In this document: positions 50,301 to 61,474 of the stretch, piece by piece | Position numbering within the stretch: position 1 is the first letter of the stretch | Layout of the letters: the number at the start of each line of letters is the position of its first letter | Assembly (NCBI GenBank): GCA_034638255.1 | Contig: JAWPGT010000040.1 | Coordinates: 124,001 to 188,000, forward strand | Reading direction: 5' to 3' | Length of the DNA: 64,000 bases | Source of the DNA: Coprinus comatus | Lineage: Eukaryota > Basidiomycota > Agaricomycetes > Agaricales > Agaricaceae | Translations under genes and position numbers: made by a program | The notes under the pieces: model-generated | What the model was told of the DNA's origin: nothing | Seen by the model: the letters and a program-made list of their open reading frames with translations, nothing else | Databases searched by the model: none

Positions 50301-51190
50301 TGCAGGTGCAACACTTACAAGTAAAAAGATTAGGCTACAATATGGAAAAATCCTGCGGAAATTGTTAACGGACAAAATGAGATCAATATCACTCAATCTC
50401 AAGGCTGTGATAGACCAGCAATTGAATCGATACATAATGAAGAGTTTGTTATTTCTTGGTTTTATCAAACTGTGGAATTGGTTAAGAGAGAGGGTAGAGA
50501 AATCCGACTTATTTGATGGCGAAGTTTACTTTGAATAGGTTTTGGGTTTGTTTATCGGTTTTATGTTTTGGAAGTCGAAGGATAAGCAGCAAGGGACTCA
50601 GAATAAACTTTTTGTATGTTTCTTTTCCTTTTCCTTTTTCACTCGTGCTAATGCTAAGCGAAATCACATTGTAGATCATCTTCATGACTATCGTTCTCAG
50701 TGTGGCTTTTGCAGATCAACCTCAAGTACCATACATCAAGCTCCGTTTCATATATTCGAGAAAGGCCAAGTCGAATATACAGTTGGTCCGCATTCACCAC
50801 AGCTCACTTACTAGTTGAGTCACCATGGAACATTTTGGGTTCTATATTATTGTTCTTTTGTTTATATTGGTCAGTTGGGTTCCGGCTGATAGAGCTGGTT
50901 ACATGTTTTTGATGATTGTGATTGTTTATCCGCTTTGTTATACTACGCTGTCGCTTTGAGCTGCGCTGCTTCGCCTAGTTCGGAGGTTACTGCTATTGGG
51001 TTTTCAGCGGTTTTCTTTTGTGGTGATTTTGTGAGCTTTTCCTTCGTTTGACATGATGTTTGTTTATTTATGAGTATTCTTTTGTGTGATTCAACCGTTT
51101 AGGCAGCTACAGTGGTGGAAATGCATGTATCATCTTTTAATTACTTACCCTATTGAAGGTCTTCTAGGTCAAAGTAAGCTTTCCTTTTCT
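47306..51190 (+). pseudogene. PDR-type (ABCG) ABC transporter pseudogene
   Basis: Remnant of a full pleiotropic-drug-resistance transporter, which would be a plasma-membrane efflux pump with order NBD-TMD-NBD-TMD. Recognisable blocks run in order. The N-terminal ELGVGFRNFRVVGLGAEAFY is followed by NBD1 Walker A GRPGSGCSAFLKT (about 47770-47808). The GLRYPKKTPVGDDMLKGVSG stretch leads to an altered signature, VSGSEKKRVS. Then come VSLYQAGEPLYMHFDKVYLIYE and first-TMD helices (about 48445-48600). NBD2 Walker A is GESSAGKTTLLNTLAER (about 49390-49440), followed by LGIEHRKRTTIDVEL, a LFLDEPTS Walker B, and YSWSAF and PWNILGSILLFFCLYWSVGF in the second TMD. The blocks sit in different frames with intervening stops. 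The region between NBD1 and TMD1 is missing (homology jumps at about 48440), and homology fades near 51190 before the end of TMD2. Both NBDs carry Gly-to-Ser changes. It is clearly non-functional. Confidence 0.88.
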
Positions 51191-52388
51191 TCGCGCCACA
51201 TCATTATGCATTTATGTATGTGCTTATCTGTTTATAATTCCGATCGGGAGACTTTTGCCTAGTTTTGGGAATGGATGAAGGTGAATAGCTTAGTCTATTG
51301 AGCATGTTCTGATACATGTCGGTGATATTTGATTCTATGACTATACTTTACAGATTAAAAATAACATATGTGCATAAGGGCCACAGTATAGGTCCCATAA
51401 GTTATTGCGACATGAGTTGAGCATCCAATTTGATTCCTTGTGCACCTTAGGTCCCTCCGTACATGCAGTTCCCCTCGTAATAAAGCTAACAACAGGATTC
51501 AGACTCACGTCAATAGTCGGAATTCCTTGGCAAGATACTAACCTTTTGAAGGAGATAAAACACTCACACATTCCTATTGCCGTTCACATGCGGTTCTTGT
51601 TCTTTGGTGAAAGGACTTCACTTGAATCAACTTCTTTTTATTAGAACGCAGCATCGTTAGTGCATCCAGGCTACACCGAGCAAATTATAGAGATCATGAG
51701 GGGTTGCTAATTTTTCTAAACTTCTAATGCAGCCGTTCAAAACACGGTGTCTAGTATTACACTGCTTCTGAATCTTGTTCGGGACACTTTCTGTGATTCT
51801 TACAAGCTGCAGAACAATTGCTTATACGCACTAAAATGCTTAAGCGTGTATACCCTTGAAGATTTGGATTCGTTCAATTCTGTCGGAGAGATGAGAATTT
51901 TGAAACGGTTAGCATGCCAATTTGCAAAATCCAAGTTGAATCAATCAATACCGGGCATCATTCTCTCATCCTCTTTGTTGAAGTAGAATTTCTTTCCACA
52001 GCGAGAAGTCCCTGTTAGTGTATAGTGAAGTAATTAGTTCTAAAAATATTACCAACGTAAGGCAGGGCGGTTATTCGAACACACCTTGTTGTTCTACATC
52101 ATGTTCTATTCTCATAACATGAGCGCTTCTTTGAGGTTCTGGAGCTCGTTCTATAGTTCTCACTATAGAGAGAGCCAGCGTTTATCAACATCTGTATTTG
52201 TTATAGTTGGCAGTTGGTTTGCAGAAGACTCGGAGAGTCTCTTAGTATGGGAGGATCCGGATAATGACTGACAAACGAAATGGAAGTAGATGTTCTAGTC
52301 GTGAAGTATCATATAAAATTGATATTTTTTTTGGTATAAGGATGGCCAAAGTCTTACAGAAAGTTCAACCGCTTAAACACCTTTCGAT
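51191..52388. other. intergenic between the ABC pseudogene and lectin 1
   Basis: No supported gene. The ORF at 51747-51986 (plus) is moderately protein-like (Leu/Ser-rich) but has no recognisable family, start context or splice partner. The promoter of lectin 1 lies at the right end. Confidence 0.45.
52312..52318 (+). promoter_or_regulatory. putative TATA box of lectin 1
   Basis: TATAAAA about 70 bases upstream of the lectin 1 ATG. The paralogous lectin at 58478 has the same hexamer upstream, which supports a shared core promoter. Not proven. Confidence 0.4.
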
Positions 52389-52955
52389 ATGAGCAACGGC
52401 TTTCCTACTGGCGAATTCTACATCCGCAACGTTGCTACCGGGTTATACCTTGATGTATCCGATAGCGCTACTGCGGTATGTGACAGTGCATCATCTTTGT
52501 TCTTCTTGTAGATAAATACTTAACTATTGGCATTGAATTATAGCCCGGGTCACCCGTTATTGTCTGGACCCGCAACACCCCGCAAACCGATAACCAACTC
52601 TGGCGCTATGAAACTGGTTTCTTGATCACTGTTGATACCGGTTTCGTACTCGAGGTTCCTGGCTATGGTAAATTGTTTTCAAGCGTACTGTAGGTTATTG
52701 ATCGTCTAACGGGATTGTGATTATTTTTTAGAGGCAGGTGGCCGCATTAGACCAGGAACTGGGCTTGTTATCAGCCCCAGGAGAGAGTTACCTGACAACA
52801 TCAATCAGTTGTGGGCGTACAACAATGGGACTCTCATGCCCTATGACCCAAGTGTTCGTCTTACTGGTGGGAACACCGCCGGTTCTAGGGCAGTAGTCAC
52901 TAGCGTTACGGGTGATAACTTTGGACAAGGTTTCCAGTGGACCTTTGTTCGTTGA
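52389..52955 (+). CDS. ricin-type beta-trefoil lectin, copy 1
   Basis: Small cytosolic carbohydrate-binding protein of the ricin B-like (beta-trefoil, R-type) class. Three exons (52389-52475, 52544-52667, 52732-52955) encode 144 residues, the full length for a single trefoil. There is no signal peptide. The opening EFYIRNVATGLYLDVSD and the first subdomain NQLWRY are typical of trefoil repeats. A second, weaker repeat has NINQLWAYNNGTL and a third ends FQWTFV. Compared with classical QxW repeats, the Gln-Leu-Trp core is kept in two of three subdomains. The paralog at 58478 shares the same exon phases and most of the sequence. Fungal trefoil lectins of this kind are often defence proteins against nematodes or insects; for this one that is an inference. 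The gene appears intact. Confidence 0.85.
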
Positions 52956-53179
52956 AATTGAGAGGAATGGGATATAATGGTATTGGCTATGTCGGAAGAT
53001 TGGAATGTGAAATGAGCCCCTTTGATATGTTGTTTGTAGTACTTGTATACAAAGTTGAATCAACCAGTTGACAGTGATTGAACTTTTTGATCCTCCATGG
53101 GCCCATGAACTGGAAACAGAAGTCGAGAAACAACTCAAAACCTGATGAAAATAGAAAGAGAGCCTAGTGTTAGTTTTAC

Positions 53180-53866
53180 AACAGATTCAACAAACCATAT
53201 ATATGCACAAAGCTTAACGATTTTGACTTCCATTGAATAATTTATTAATCAGTGGTTATTTTTAGACAATGGCGACCATCAAACACTGCTCTTGCAGATT
53301 TCACACTTTGGAAACAACCTTCAGCTTCAAATCCCTCCAGATACCCAGACTGCTTACCACATATTGGTCAATTATGCTTTCCCATCGTAGGGTATCTAGT
53401 GATTTACGTCACCCTAAATCAATTCCCTGACAAAAACAGTATTTGATTCTCTTTCTTTCGGCACTGATCTTTCTAGAGTGGGGAAGAACGAGGTTACATT
53501 AGGGAAATGACGTATATCAATGTCACTGCTACCCTGCTGTTCTGACCATGAATTTCTGTCATCAATAAATTCAACAAACCGCATATATGCACAAAGCTCA
53601 ACAATTAATGTGTTGAATCCGTTGAATTTACCAAGGTTATTTTTAGACAATGGCAATGCACACAGGAAGGCTTGGCCCCATCAAACACTACTCTTGCAGA
53701 TTCTACGACCTCCAAATCTCAAGGCGTTCAGTACTGCTGACCATATCTTAGTGAATCTCTATATTATACTTTTTCATCATAGATATGGAGTGATTTACGT
53801 CATCTTAGGTCAATTCCCTGACACAAAACAATTTTTGATTCTCGTTTTTATGACAACACTAGAAGA
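53180..53866 (+). repeat. tandemly duplicated DUF6535 leader
   Basis: Two copies of a ~260-290-bp sequence: about 53180-53445 and about 53562-53866. Shared landmarks in order are TTCAACAAACC, ATATATGCACAAAGCT, GGTTATTTTTAGACAATGGC, CATCAAACACT.CTCTTGCAG, GTGATTTACGTCA and TCAATTCCCTGACA. The same leader, diverged, lies upstream of the truncated DUF6535 copy (about 24800-24524, minus). The second copy directly precedes the full DUF6535 start. It probably contains the promoter and 5' untranslated region. Confidence 0.75.
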
Positions 53867-56615
53867 ATGGACCCAGTAAGTATTGCTCTGTTGAAGGAAA
53901 TATAATCATAGACCAAGATACATGCACTTAGAACATGAAGATCCTTGATGACGAGGCTGATGTGAAACGATGGGAAGGATTGAATAAAAAGGCAGAGCAA
54001 TTTACGAAGGAAACACATGAGAGTTGGACAGGAGAATTACACAATCTCCTCATATTTGTAAGTACATATGCTAATCTTGCATTGTTAAATATGCTCCTGA
54101 TAATATTCTACAGGCCGGACTCTTTTCCGGAATTGTTGCAGCTTTCACTATCGAAGCGGCCAAGACAGTTCAGGGTGACCCTGCAGAGATGACAGTATTG
54201 TTATTACATACAATCATCCAACAACTCAACAACGAGTTGGGTCCACAAGCAAATCTTCCAATTAACCTCAACCCAGAAACAACCCCTTCCATCTCTGCAC
54301 AACGTATCAATGCCTTGTACTCAGTCAGCCTTGTACTCAGTCTTGTGGCAGTTGTGGGAGGAATTGTGTGTTTACAGTGGCTGCGACAGTTTGGGAAGAA
54401 CATCACGGGTGTATCAAACAAAGATGACCTGTTGCTGCAATACCAACGACATAGGAGCCTCCGGTCATGGGGCGTTCTGGCACTTCTGAACATGCTACCA
54501 CTCTTCCTTCTTGTTGCACTTGGTCTTTTTTTTACTGGGTTCATGGTCTCGCAATGGGAATCGAAATCAATTCCCTCGATACCTGTAACTGTACTTGTTG
54601 CCATACTGGGTGCCTTTTTACTTTTCACCTCAATTCTCCCAGCCAGTCAAGTTATCTGGAATACTGCTTGTAGAGTCTTACCAGGCCAGACAAGCCCACT
54701 TATACTTTGCCCGTACAGATCACCTCAATCCTGGTTATTTCACCTATTACTTCAAGGGCTTTTCTATGTTCTCAAGTGGTTAAAGTTGTTGAATCGGAGG
54801 TCCAAGTGGTTGAAATGTATGGAAAGTGTTCACAGTTGGATGGATTATGACACTCATGTTGTCAAAAGGTGGAAAGAGCGTGCAGGCGCTGTGGGATCAA
54901 TTTACCATCAATTATCATGGATATCGCAAGAATATAGGCAAACGACTGGGGTTGCCGAGGATGCGTACTGCTGTATGGTCTTTGCTTCTTGCCAAGGGTC
55001 ACGGATCAAGCTGAAAGAAAAAGAACCTAACATCAGATGGGAATGGGAGGACCTCAATTTGTTGAGGTTGTTTACAGAGAATAATAATGGGATATGCTGG
55101 GATCCTCTTTGCACCAAAGGGGTGATTGAGGCGCATTTAGAATGCAATATGACATTTGGAGACACCAGTATTCATGTTTCCTCAGGTATTGTAGCACTGG
55201 TGTCATCTCTTGACCACTTCAATTGGACGGGTAAATGATGTCAATGTATGCACTGTATATTCTTTTTTGACAATATGTACTCCAGGTTTCATAGAAGACA
55301 TTGCCAATAGCTTGGGGAGTACATGGGTTACTCCAGCGAACGCAGTTGCTATTGCATGTGATGTGATTGATTACAATTTGTTGGGCTGGTTTTCGACACG
55401 TTCCGTTTTGAGAGAGATGTGCAAGTGTCCAAGGACATCACTTCCTCACATACGTCATCTTGTTGACAAATACGTGGATGCGAAGCTCGGCTCAGAGCAT
55501 AGGTGTATATCTTTGGTCTACGCATTCAATGATGTCTTTAAAAACGTGGACTCTGCGGACTATGAAGTTGTTGTACCCATACTTAGTGATCTGCTTGTGG
55601 AATGTGATGAATGCTTTTTTAACCCTTGTTCGTCTTCTCACCTACTTCACCATTTCTCTCTCTGACCGCTACTGCTATTCCTCAGTTCTTGTAAGGCTCG
55701 TTCTCAGAATCGTACAAGACCTTGCTTCGAAGCATCTCATTGAAAAAACAAATCATTGGATCGCATCTTCCTCTACACTAAACACCTCATACAACACTTA
55801 TCATATCTTTATCTTTATGATATACTCCCGTCCATCAAATCAGTTTTCAAGGCAATACTATCTGCTGCTGAAGAACACATTCAACACTCACCCTCAAAAG
55901 ATTCGGTTCTGCATCCAGATAAATTCACCATTCCATACACACTCCCTAATCCTCACAGGCATGAATCCCTGGGGCCTGTATGGGCCTTGATAGATGATTT
56001 TAACAAGAACTTGAAGGTGTTGTGGCACACGCATCAAGAATTTGGATTTGGTGATGAACGGTTGAAGCACTTGGAACGCACACGGACTTTTGGTACGTCT
56101 CAATTTTATCTCATCCAGTAAGGTAACTAATGGTCTATAACTTAGACTTACACGATGAAACAACTGATGAAGTCACGTCAGTGATGCACTCTACTAAAGA
56201 GCTACTCATAGACAATTCCCCCGAAACCATCCAACCCAATCATCCAGAAACAGATATTACTGGAATCACAGTTTCTCCTATTCTACCCTCGTCGTCTCAA
56301 GATTCCGGACATTGCTTATCCGGAAATAACGACATTATTCCACTTCAAGTTCAACTGCCATTTGAGTTAAGCATGGTTGAGCGTTCTGGCACGAACAAAG
56401 AGAGCAGTGGATCTGGTCAGCTCCCTTCGTCTCTTCTTGACGATATCTCTACCTCTCGAGATTCACGCTTGACCGTTCATCCTTCAAAATCGGATGTTGT
56501 TGGGGACACAAACCAAGTCTTATCTCAAGATTCACGAACCGTTTCATCAGCTCAGTCTTTACCGGGTACTGATTCTCATATCCAAGAAACTCCCTCAAAC
56601 AATTCCGGGATCTAA
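53867..56615 (+). CDS. DUF6535-domain membrane protein, full length (one-base frameshift at 55743-55748)
   Basis: Six exons: 53867-53875 (MDP), 53932-54057, 54114-55230, 55286-55627, 55686-56092 and 56146-56615. Exon phases agree throughout only if one base is missing in the A6 run at 55743-55748; with that allowance the protein is 823 residues. The N-terminal ~85 residues are acidic and helical (ESWTGELHNLLIF). Four membrane helices follow: AGLFSGIVAAFTIEA, LYSVSLVLSLVAVVGGIVCL, LLNMLPLFLLVALGLFFTG and PVTVLVAILGAFLLFTSILP. This set defines DUF6535. The rest is a long soluble helical region, then a Ser/Thr-rich C-terminal tail. DUF6535 proteins are abundant in Agaricomycetes and uncharacterised; a membrane-anchored receptor or partner of NLR-type signalling is only a hypothesis. 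Paralogs at 24 and 26 kb are truncated or rearranged. Whether this copy is functional depends on whether the frameshift is real. Confidence 0.8.
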
Positions 56616-58477
56616 TCCTTTAATTGATCCATTACGATTGTTGTCTTCCTGGGAGTAATGAAGTTGTCGGGTATAGGGTATAAGGGAAGTGATCGTAATG
56701 TCATTGTAAAGATTTATTCAATTTGCATTTAAATCTAGTATATTTGATAAACATATTGAATCCTTGAAATATCTGTGTAATGAGATTACCGACTTTGAAA
56801 AACAAATCCGAACTACATATGCTCTTGATAAAACTCTAACTCATCCTCTCCCTGTACTTCCTTATCTGTTTAAAAAGCGCCTATATACAAAGCTGTACCT
56901 CCACATGCACACAGACTTGTATTTGTACCATCCTAATTAAATACAGGTTTCTACTTTTTATTTGTGGTCGACCATATTAATATATGATGATTTTCGTTTA
57001 AGCATATTGAGGCTGAGATTGATATTGATTAACTATGGAACTTCAGTTCCTCAGCGAATCGGAGAGTTGGACCCAGTTGGCCACAAACCAAATTATGTGT
57101 GATTGAAGGTGACTCATAGACTCATAGTACATATTGGTTACGTCATAAGGCTTACTTACACCTGTTCACTCTCTTCCCAGCCGCATTTCAATTCTCTCGG
57201 CGGACAACTCAGACTATTAGGGACAATAAGGACGTGAACAGATGGTATACTGGAATGGTGGCCTATGATCCTTTCCTTTTCGTGCTATGATCTCCCATTG
57301 CAACGCGTCTGCAAAGAAGGCACCGAGACGTTGGCTGCCGCTAACAGACAATAGGTTTTAGGAAGGCGTAGCTGCAGGATTACCGAGGATTACTCTACGC
57401 ACTCTATATGCATCATGACTCTTGAGAAATGTGTGTTGTTCTACCTCATGAAATACGTATCAATTTCTCATCACTGTCATGTATCCTCCAACTTCATATG
57501 TATTCAGATTAATGGGGTCAGCTGTTCTAATGTAGGTCCGTTCAAAACACATTTACGACAATGCTTCTTTCAGGTTTTGGGCTCTCTCTGGCTTCTCAGT
57601 CACAGAGCAAAGTACTTATACCCTTGGAGATTCTGACTACCCTCCAAGTGTGTAAGGAAGAGGAAGAATGTTTATGGGGTGGTGAGCGACGTGCACGAAG
57701 GTATGTTGGATATGTGTGTATTTTGAGGGGTTTATGCGCCGCTTTCTCACAAGTTCCCGTTGCGCGTCATGAATTAATTTCGCTTTAAATCCCTGACCAA
57801 TGCAAGATGCCAGTCAGTCACTGTAGTATGGGATCGTACGTGATGTTACTTAGACTCCTTCCCAGTCCGCGTGACGCTCGACTTTCTCAATAAAAGCGCC
57901 TTTTTTCTCACTACTAGCTGGGTTCCGAATTAGAGCTAACAATTATTTTGGAGCAGACTCATGCAACAGCATTCATGCTTTTTTTTTTCTGGATAAAATT
58001 TTCACAAAAGGTTCAGCTACATACCTCAGCACATCCCGGTTTGCAGATTTGACATCCATAACGTGTCTTGATTGGATAATACCTTGAACCGAATTCTACG
58101 GGGAAACGAACACTGAACAATTCCCAAGGATCAGGCGCCACCTGGGCGTCAACAACTACACTCATATAAAACGAGCGCCAAGTACCTGCGATATTATTTT
58201 TAAGGGATGAACCATGAACTAAAAGTGAATATCATTATAATACAATATGATGATATGAATCGTTAGACTGATCCAAGTCTGGCTTCTGGCTTGCAGTCTT
58301 AGACTTGCGCTCGAAAGAGATTGACAATAATGAGCTTAAACCGAATATAATTTAGTATGAGGCGAATACGAGTGACTTGGTAGGGACGATGAAACGCAGG
58401 CCGTGTACATGCATGAAGTCCATGTACTGTATAAAAGGACGACATCTTTGAACCCAAACATCAACAACTCAAATATC
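56616..58477. other. intergenic between DUF6535 gene and lectin 2
   Basis: About 1.9 kb with no supported gene. The ORFs at 57415-57788 are not convincing. The right end holds the lectin 2 promoter. Confidence 0.5.
58430..58436 (+). promoter_or_regulatory. putative TATA box of lectin 2
   Basis: TATAAAA about 45 bases upstream of the lectin 2 ATG, followed by an A-rich leader (CATCAACAACTCAAAT). The spacing is suitable for a short 5' UTR. Confidence 0.45.
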
Positions 58478-59034
58478 ATGAGCTTTGATTTCCCTGCTGG
58501 CCATTTCTTCATCCGCAACGTTGCTACTGGATTAGTCCTCGACGTGGCAAACAATGCTACTGCGGTGTGCTTTACTATCAATAAGGCGCGTGTTCTTATT
58601 TGCTGACGAACTTCAATGTCGTTTTATAGCCCGGTTCACGTGTCATTGTCTGGGGACGCAAGTCATCGGGATACGACAACCAGCTTTGGCGATACGACAA
58701 TGGGTTTTTGATTAACAGATTATCTGGGCTCGTACTCGAGGTACCTAACCATGGTGGGTATTCAATATAATATACTTAGTATTGTCCTGATGTTCACATT
58801 TTACATATAACAGAAGGAGGCGGATTTATTGCTCCAGGAACTGGACTCGTTGTAGCGGCTAGGAGAGAAATTCCCGATAACCTCAACCAGTTATGGGCAA
58901 ACAACCGTCAAATGTTGATGCCCTATGATCCAAGAGTTGCGATCACAGCAAGGGATGCTTCCGGTTCACCTGCTGTTGTAGATTCGATCCAAATTAGTAA
59001 TTCATCCTTCGAGTGGGAATTTGTCGCGGAGTAG
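58478..59034 (+). CDS. ricin-type beta-trefoil lectin, copy 2
   Basis: Paralog of the lectin at 52389, about 6 kb downstream on the same strand. Three exons (58478-58564, 58630-58753, 58814-59034) with identical intron phases encode 143 residues. Exons 1 and 2 are the same lengths as in copy 1, and exon 3 is three bases shorter. The trefoil landmarks HFFIRNVATGLVLDV, NQLWRYDNGFLI, LVLEVP and NLNQLWANN are kept. Divergence is concentrated in loops, where sugar contacts normally lie, and in the last subdomain (FEWEFV instead of FQWTFV). The first intron uses GTGTGC, a weaker donor than GTATGT in copy 1. No secretion signal. Probably a cytosolic carbohydrate-binding defence protein (inference), with ligand preference possibly different from copy 1. 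Confidence 0.83.
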
Positions 59035-60160
59035 TGTAGTGGGAGTTGTGTTTCCAAACTTAGTTCTTAATGGAGATTTCAATACACCTGTCATATCCAG
59101 CTCATATTTTGCTAGTACATCTTTTGCGCTGGGCCCCGCCGATACATGAAGCAAGTTGTCGACAATATAATTTTGCATGTATGTAGCCGAAAAATGTCTG
59201 AGTCAATATTAATATTCAACTCTGAGCTGTGACGATCGATGAGAAATATGAATATACAGATGTGACTTATAATGCGTTGTAAGTACGATTCTTAGAAGAA
59301 AAATTAACAATGAACGAATATCGTGACTGAGAGGGTATTGCATGAGAACATCATGAATTTTAGTATTGGGTCTGCGGCTTAGCAAGCTGTTCCAAAATTG
59401 ATCACCACGATGTATGATATATTTAGTACATTACTCTCTGCTGGTATCGTATCAATGAATTGATGACTCGGAGTTCTATTCGAGAGATTCCGCAGTGATG
59501 TCCTCACAATCCTCGCAGTATGCCCATATTGTCGCTTAGAAACGACTTCTTCTCCCACTTTCTCCCACCACCATCCATCCATTGAACAGAACAAAAGCAA
59601 AAAGCATGGACGATTAAGTTATACATAGATTTCATTCTCACTACATACATCCCCATTACCTGCCAACACAGTGGATTATAGGTTTTGAAAGGTTAAAACC
59701 TGGAATATGCCAAGCCCAAAAGTATTTATGATTATATACGGTTATATCAGGGCTTCTAACACCTAATTTGTCCCCCTGACCGTTGTATCCATGAAGAGGA
59801 TATTTATTAATGGACCAAGCTCACGATCAGGGTCAAGATCAATCAATAAGAACCCACCTCAAGCGACTTAAGATAGGAGTTCAGTAAGTAATTATATTTA
59901 TGAGCAACTCCTACGAACCAATTTGAAATTTACAAGGGCCGCGTTTGTACACGCATTTTACATAATAACTTGAACAGGGGCAGTGATGTTGACTCCGCTC
60001 TTTTTATCTCCCTCCTTTCTCTGTCTCTATCTCTCTTCCTTTCTTCCTACCATTATCGCCCCTCCATAGTCCAGCATTCACTTACCTCTTTCAAAACGAC
60101 GTTCGAAGAACCACTAATTATCTCAGCATCAACACTTTGTTGGCCAGGATTTAACAACCA
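59035..60160. other. intergenic, no gene seen
   Basis: No supported coding region. A strongly pyrimidine-rich stretch (about 60005-60055, TC-rich) resembles the transcription-start region of a fungal gene and precedes the decayed ORF at 60161. Confidence 0.5.
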
Positions 60161-60544
60161 TGAGATTATTACACGAGGAAGAGCAGCAATGGATAGAACG
60201 AGCGGCTAGAAACACTCCATGGGAGCCTAGCCATTCTCATTGCTGTTAAGATCAAAGTAGACGCGGGATGGCGTTTAAGCGTTAATTGCGAATTAGGGGT
60301 GACAGCCTCTGGAATATTCTGTTTTGTTCCTCTATTAATCGCTGCTGATTCACTGACCAGGAATGACGCTGTAGGAGCATTTGGTGTAATAATTAATAGC
60401 CTACATATGACATAGGCGCGACTCGCTTTCCGGAACTTGAATTTTTTTCTGATCACTACCGCCATCTGTGTTTTTCTGTCTACCTCTTTCTTGACAGCCA
60501 AGTCGATGGTGGCTGGATATTTATCATCACTCCAGAAAATATGG
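60161..60544 (+). pseudogene. possible decayed small membrane-protein gene
   Basis: An ATG at 60161 starts MRLLHEEEQQWIERAARNTP. Protein-like sequence then continues in another frame (SLAILIAVKIKVDAGWRLSV, then a hydrophobic FCFVPLLIAADSL stretch). An in-frame TAG at about 60411 interrupts it, and the same frame resumes with a second hydrophobic helix (FFLITTAICVFLSTSFL). One frameshift near 60205 plus one stop would explain the whole. A GTAATG donor follows near 60532 but the next exon cannot be joined. I do not recognise the family. It is equally possible that part of this is chance. Confidence 0.35.
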
Positions 60545-60856
60545 TAATGGTGGTCCATGGCTAGGAGAAAATAGGTTGGTTTGATACTAATTGCTGTTTA
60601 GAATACATTCATCCAAATAGCTTGCTTGACAAGGTGGTGATAGATAACCTTGACAAAACTTCGTTTTATGTTATGGAAGTGATCGATGAGGACCTGCATT
60701 TTGGACAGATTCGTAACAAACAAGCTGGGGAGAGAATAATGCTGGATAAAACAATCACAACAACACAAGTAATTAAAGCCTAACAACCATTTATTATGGG
60801 CTACAGGTTACTCTTTAATGTTGATTATGCAAACATATGGAAAAACTCACCAGAAA

Positions 60857-61474
60857 CTACAAACACAAACTCCAAATATTCTCGAAATTTAGATCCTGGA
60901 TTATACCCTTCCACATAAACACCCTCGTTGATTTCATCGTTCCATTCACATTTACATTCACCCTCTCAGTACGGATCTCGTGTCGACGATGGTCGCGAGG
61001 ATTCAGTTTTTCTTGACTCTTCATCCAATCTACAACAACCATTTGGACATCTCCTGCTGTAACGAACTTCCTCTGCTGGAGGCCATTTTTTCCCTTTAAT
61101 CCTCTAGGAGTCACTGGAATCATTTCTTCTCTATATGTCCGCAACATCATCAATGGGACCCGAGGTTTGGTGGCGATCTCCGAAGGGATTTCGTAACGAA
61201 ACATCGACAACTCCTCTTCCATATTTTCCTCCGGTCCTATAAACCGGGTCCGAAAGACGAATCCTTTTCGAGTTGGAGGTACCAATAATCCATTTGGTCC
61301 TACTACCCATGTATCAATATCGTTGCATGGAACGGGCTGGACAACAGGACGATACTCGTCTCCTGCTTTCAAACTATCATGAACCTCGCATTTGTGAGGT
61401 ATCAAAGCGGTTTCTGCAAAGGGTACTAAAACACCGGTAAGACCCAGATCATCCAGAAAATCGTCGTCATTCAT
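60857..61474 (-). CDS. hypothetical protein, unknown family (3' end uncertain)
   Basis: An ATG at 61474 opens a 205-codon frame starting MNDDDFLDDLGLTGVLVPF. The visible sequence is soluble, with acidic and Pro/Val-rich segments, and contains DTWVVGPNGLLVPPTRKGFV, a middle part with MFRYEIPSEIA, and VTAGDVQMVVVDWMKSQ. I recognise no domain. The end is unclear. From about 60985 downwards a second frame is also strongly protein-like (VYVEGYNPGSKFREYLEFVF) and leads to a good GTGAGT donor near 60853, whereas the main frame stops at 60857. Either an intron joins the two frames near 61000, or a base is missing. The gene may then continue to about 60670. The long uninterrupted frame and clean start support a real gene. 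Confidence 0.5.
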   Translation of the reverse strand: MNDDDFLDDLGLTGVLVPFAETALIPHKCEVHDSLKAGDEYRPVVQPVPCNDIDTWVVGPNGLLVPPTRKGFVFRTRFIGPEENMEEELSMFRYEIPSEIATKPRVPLMMLRTYREEMIPVTPRGLKGKNGLQQRKFVTAGDVQMVVVDWMKSQEKLNPRDHRRHEIRTERVNVNVNGTMKSTRVFMWKGIIQDLNFENIWSLCL

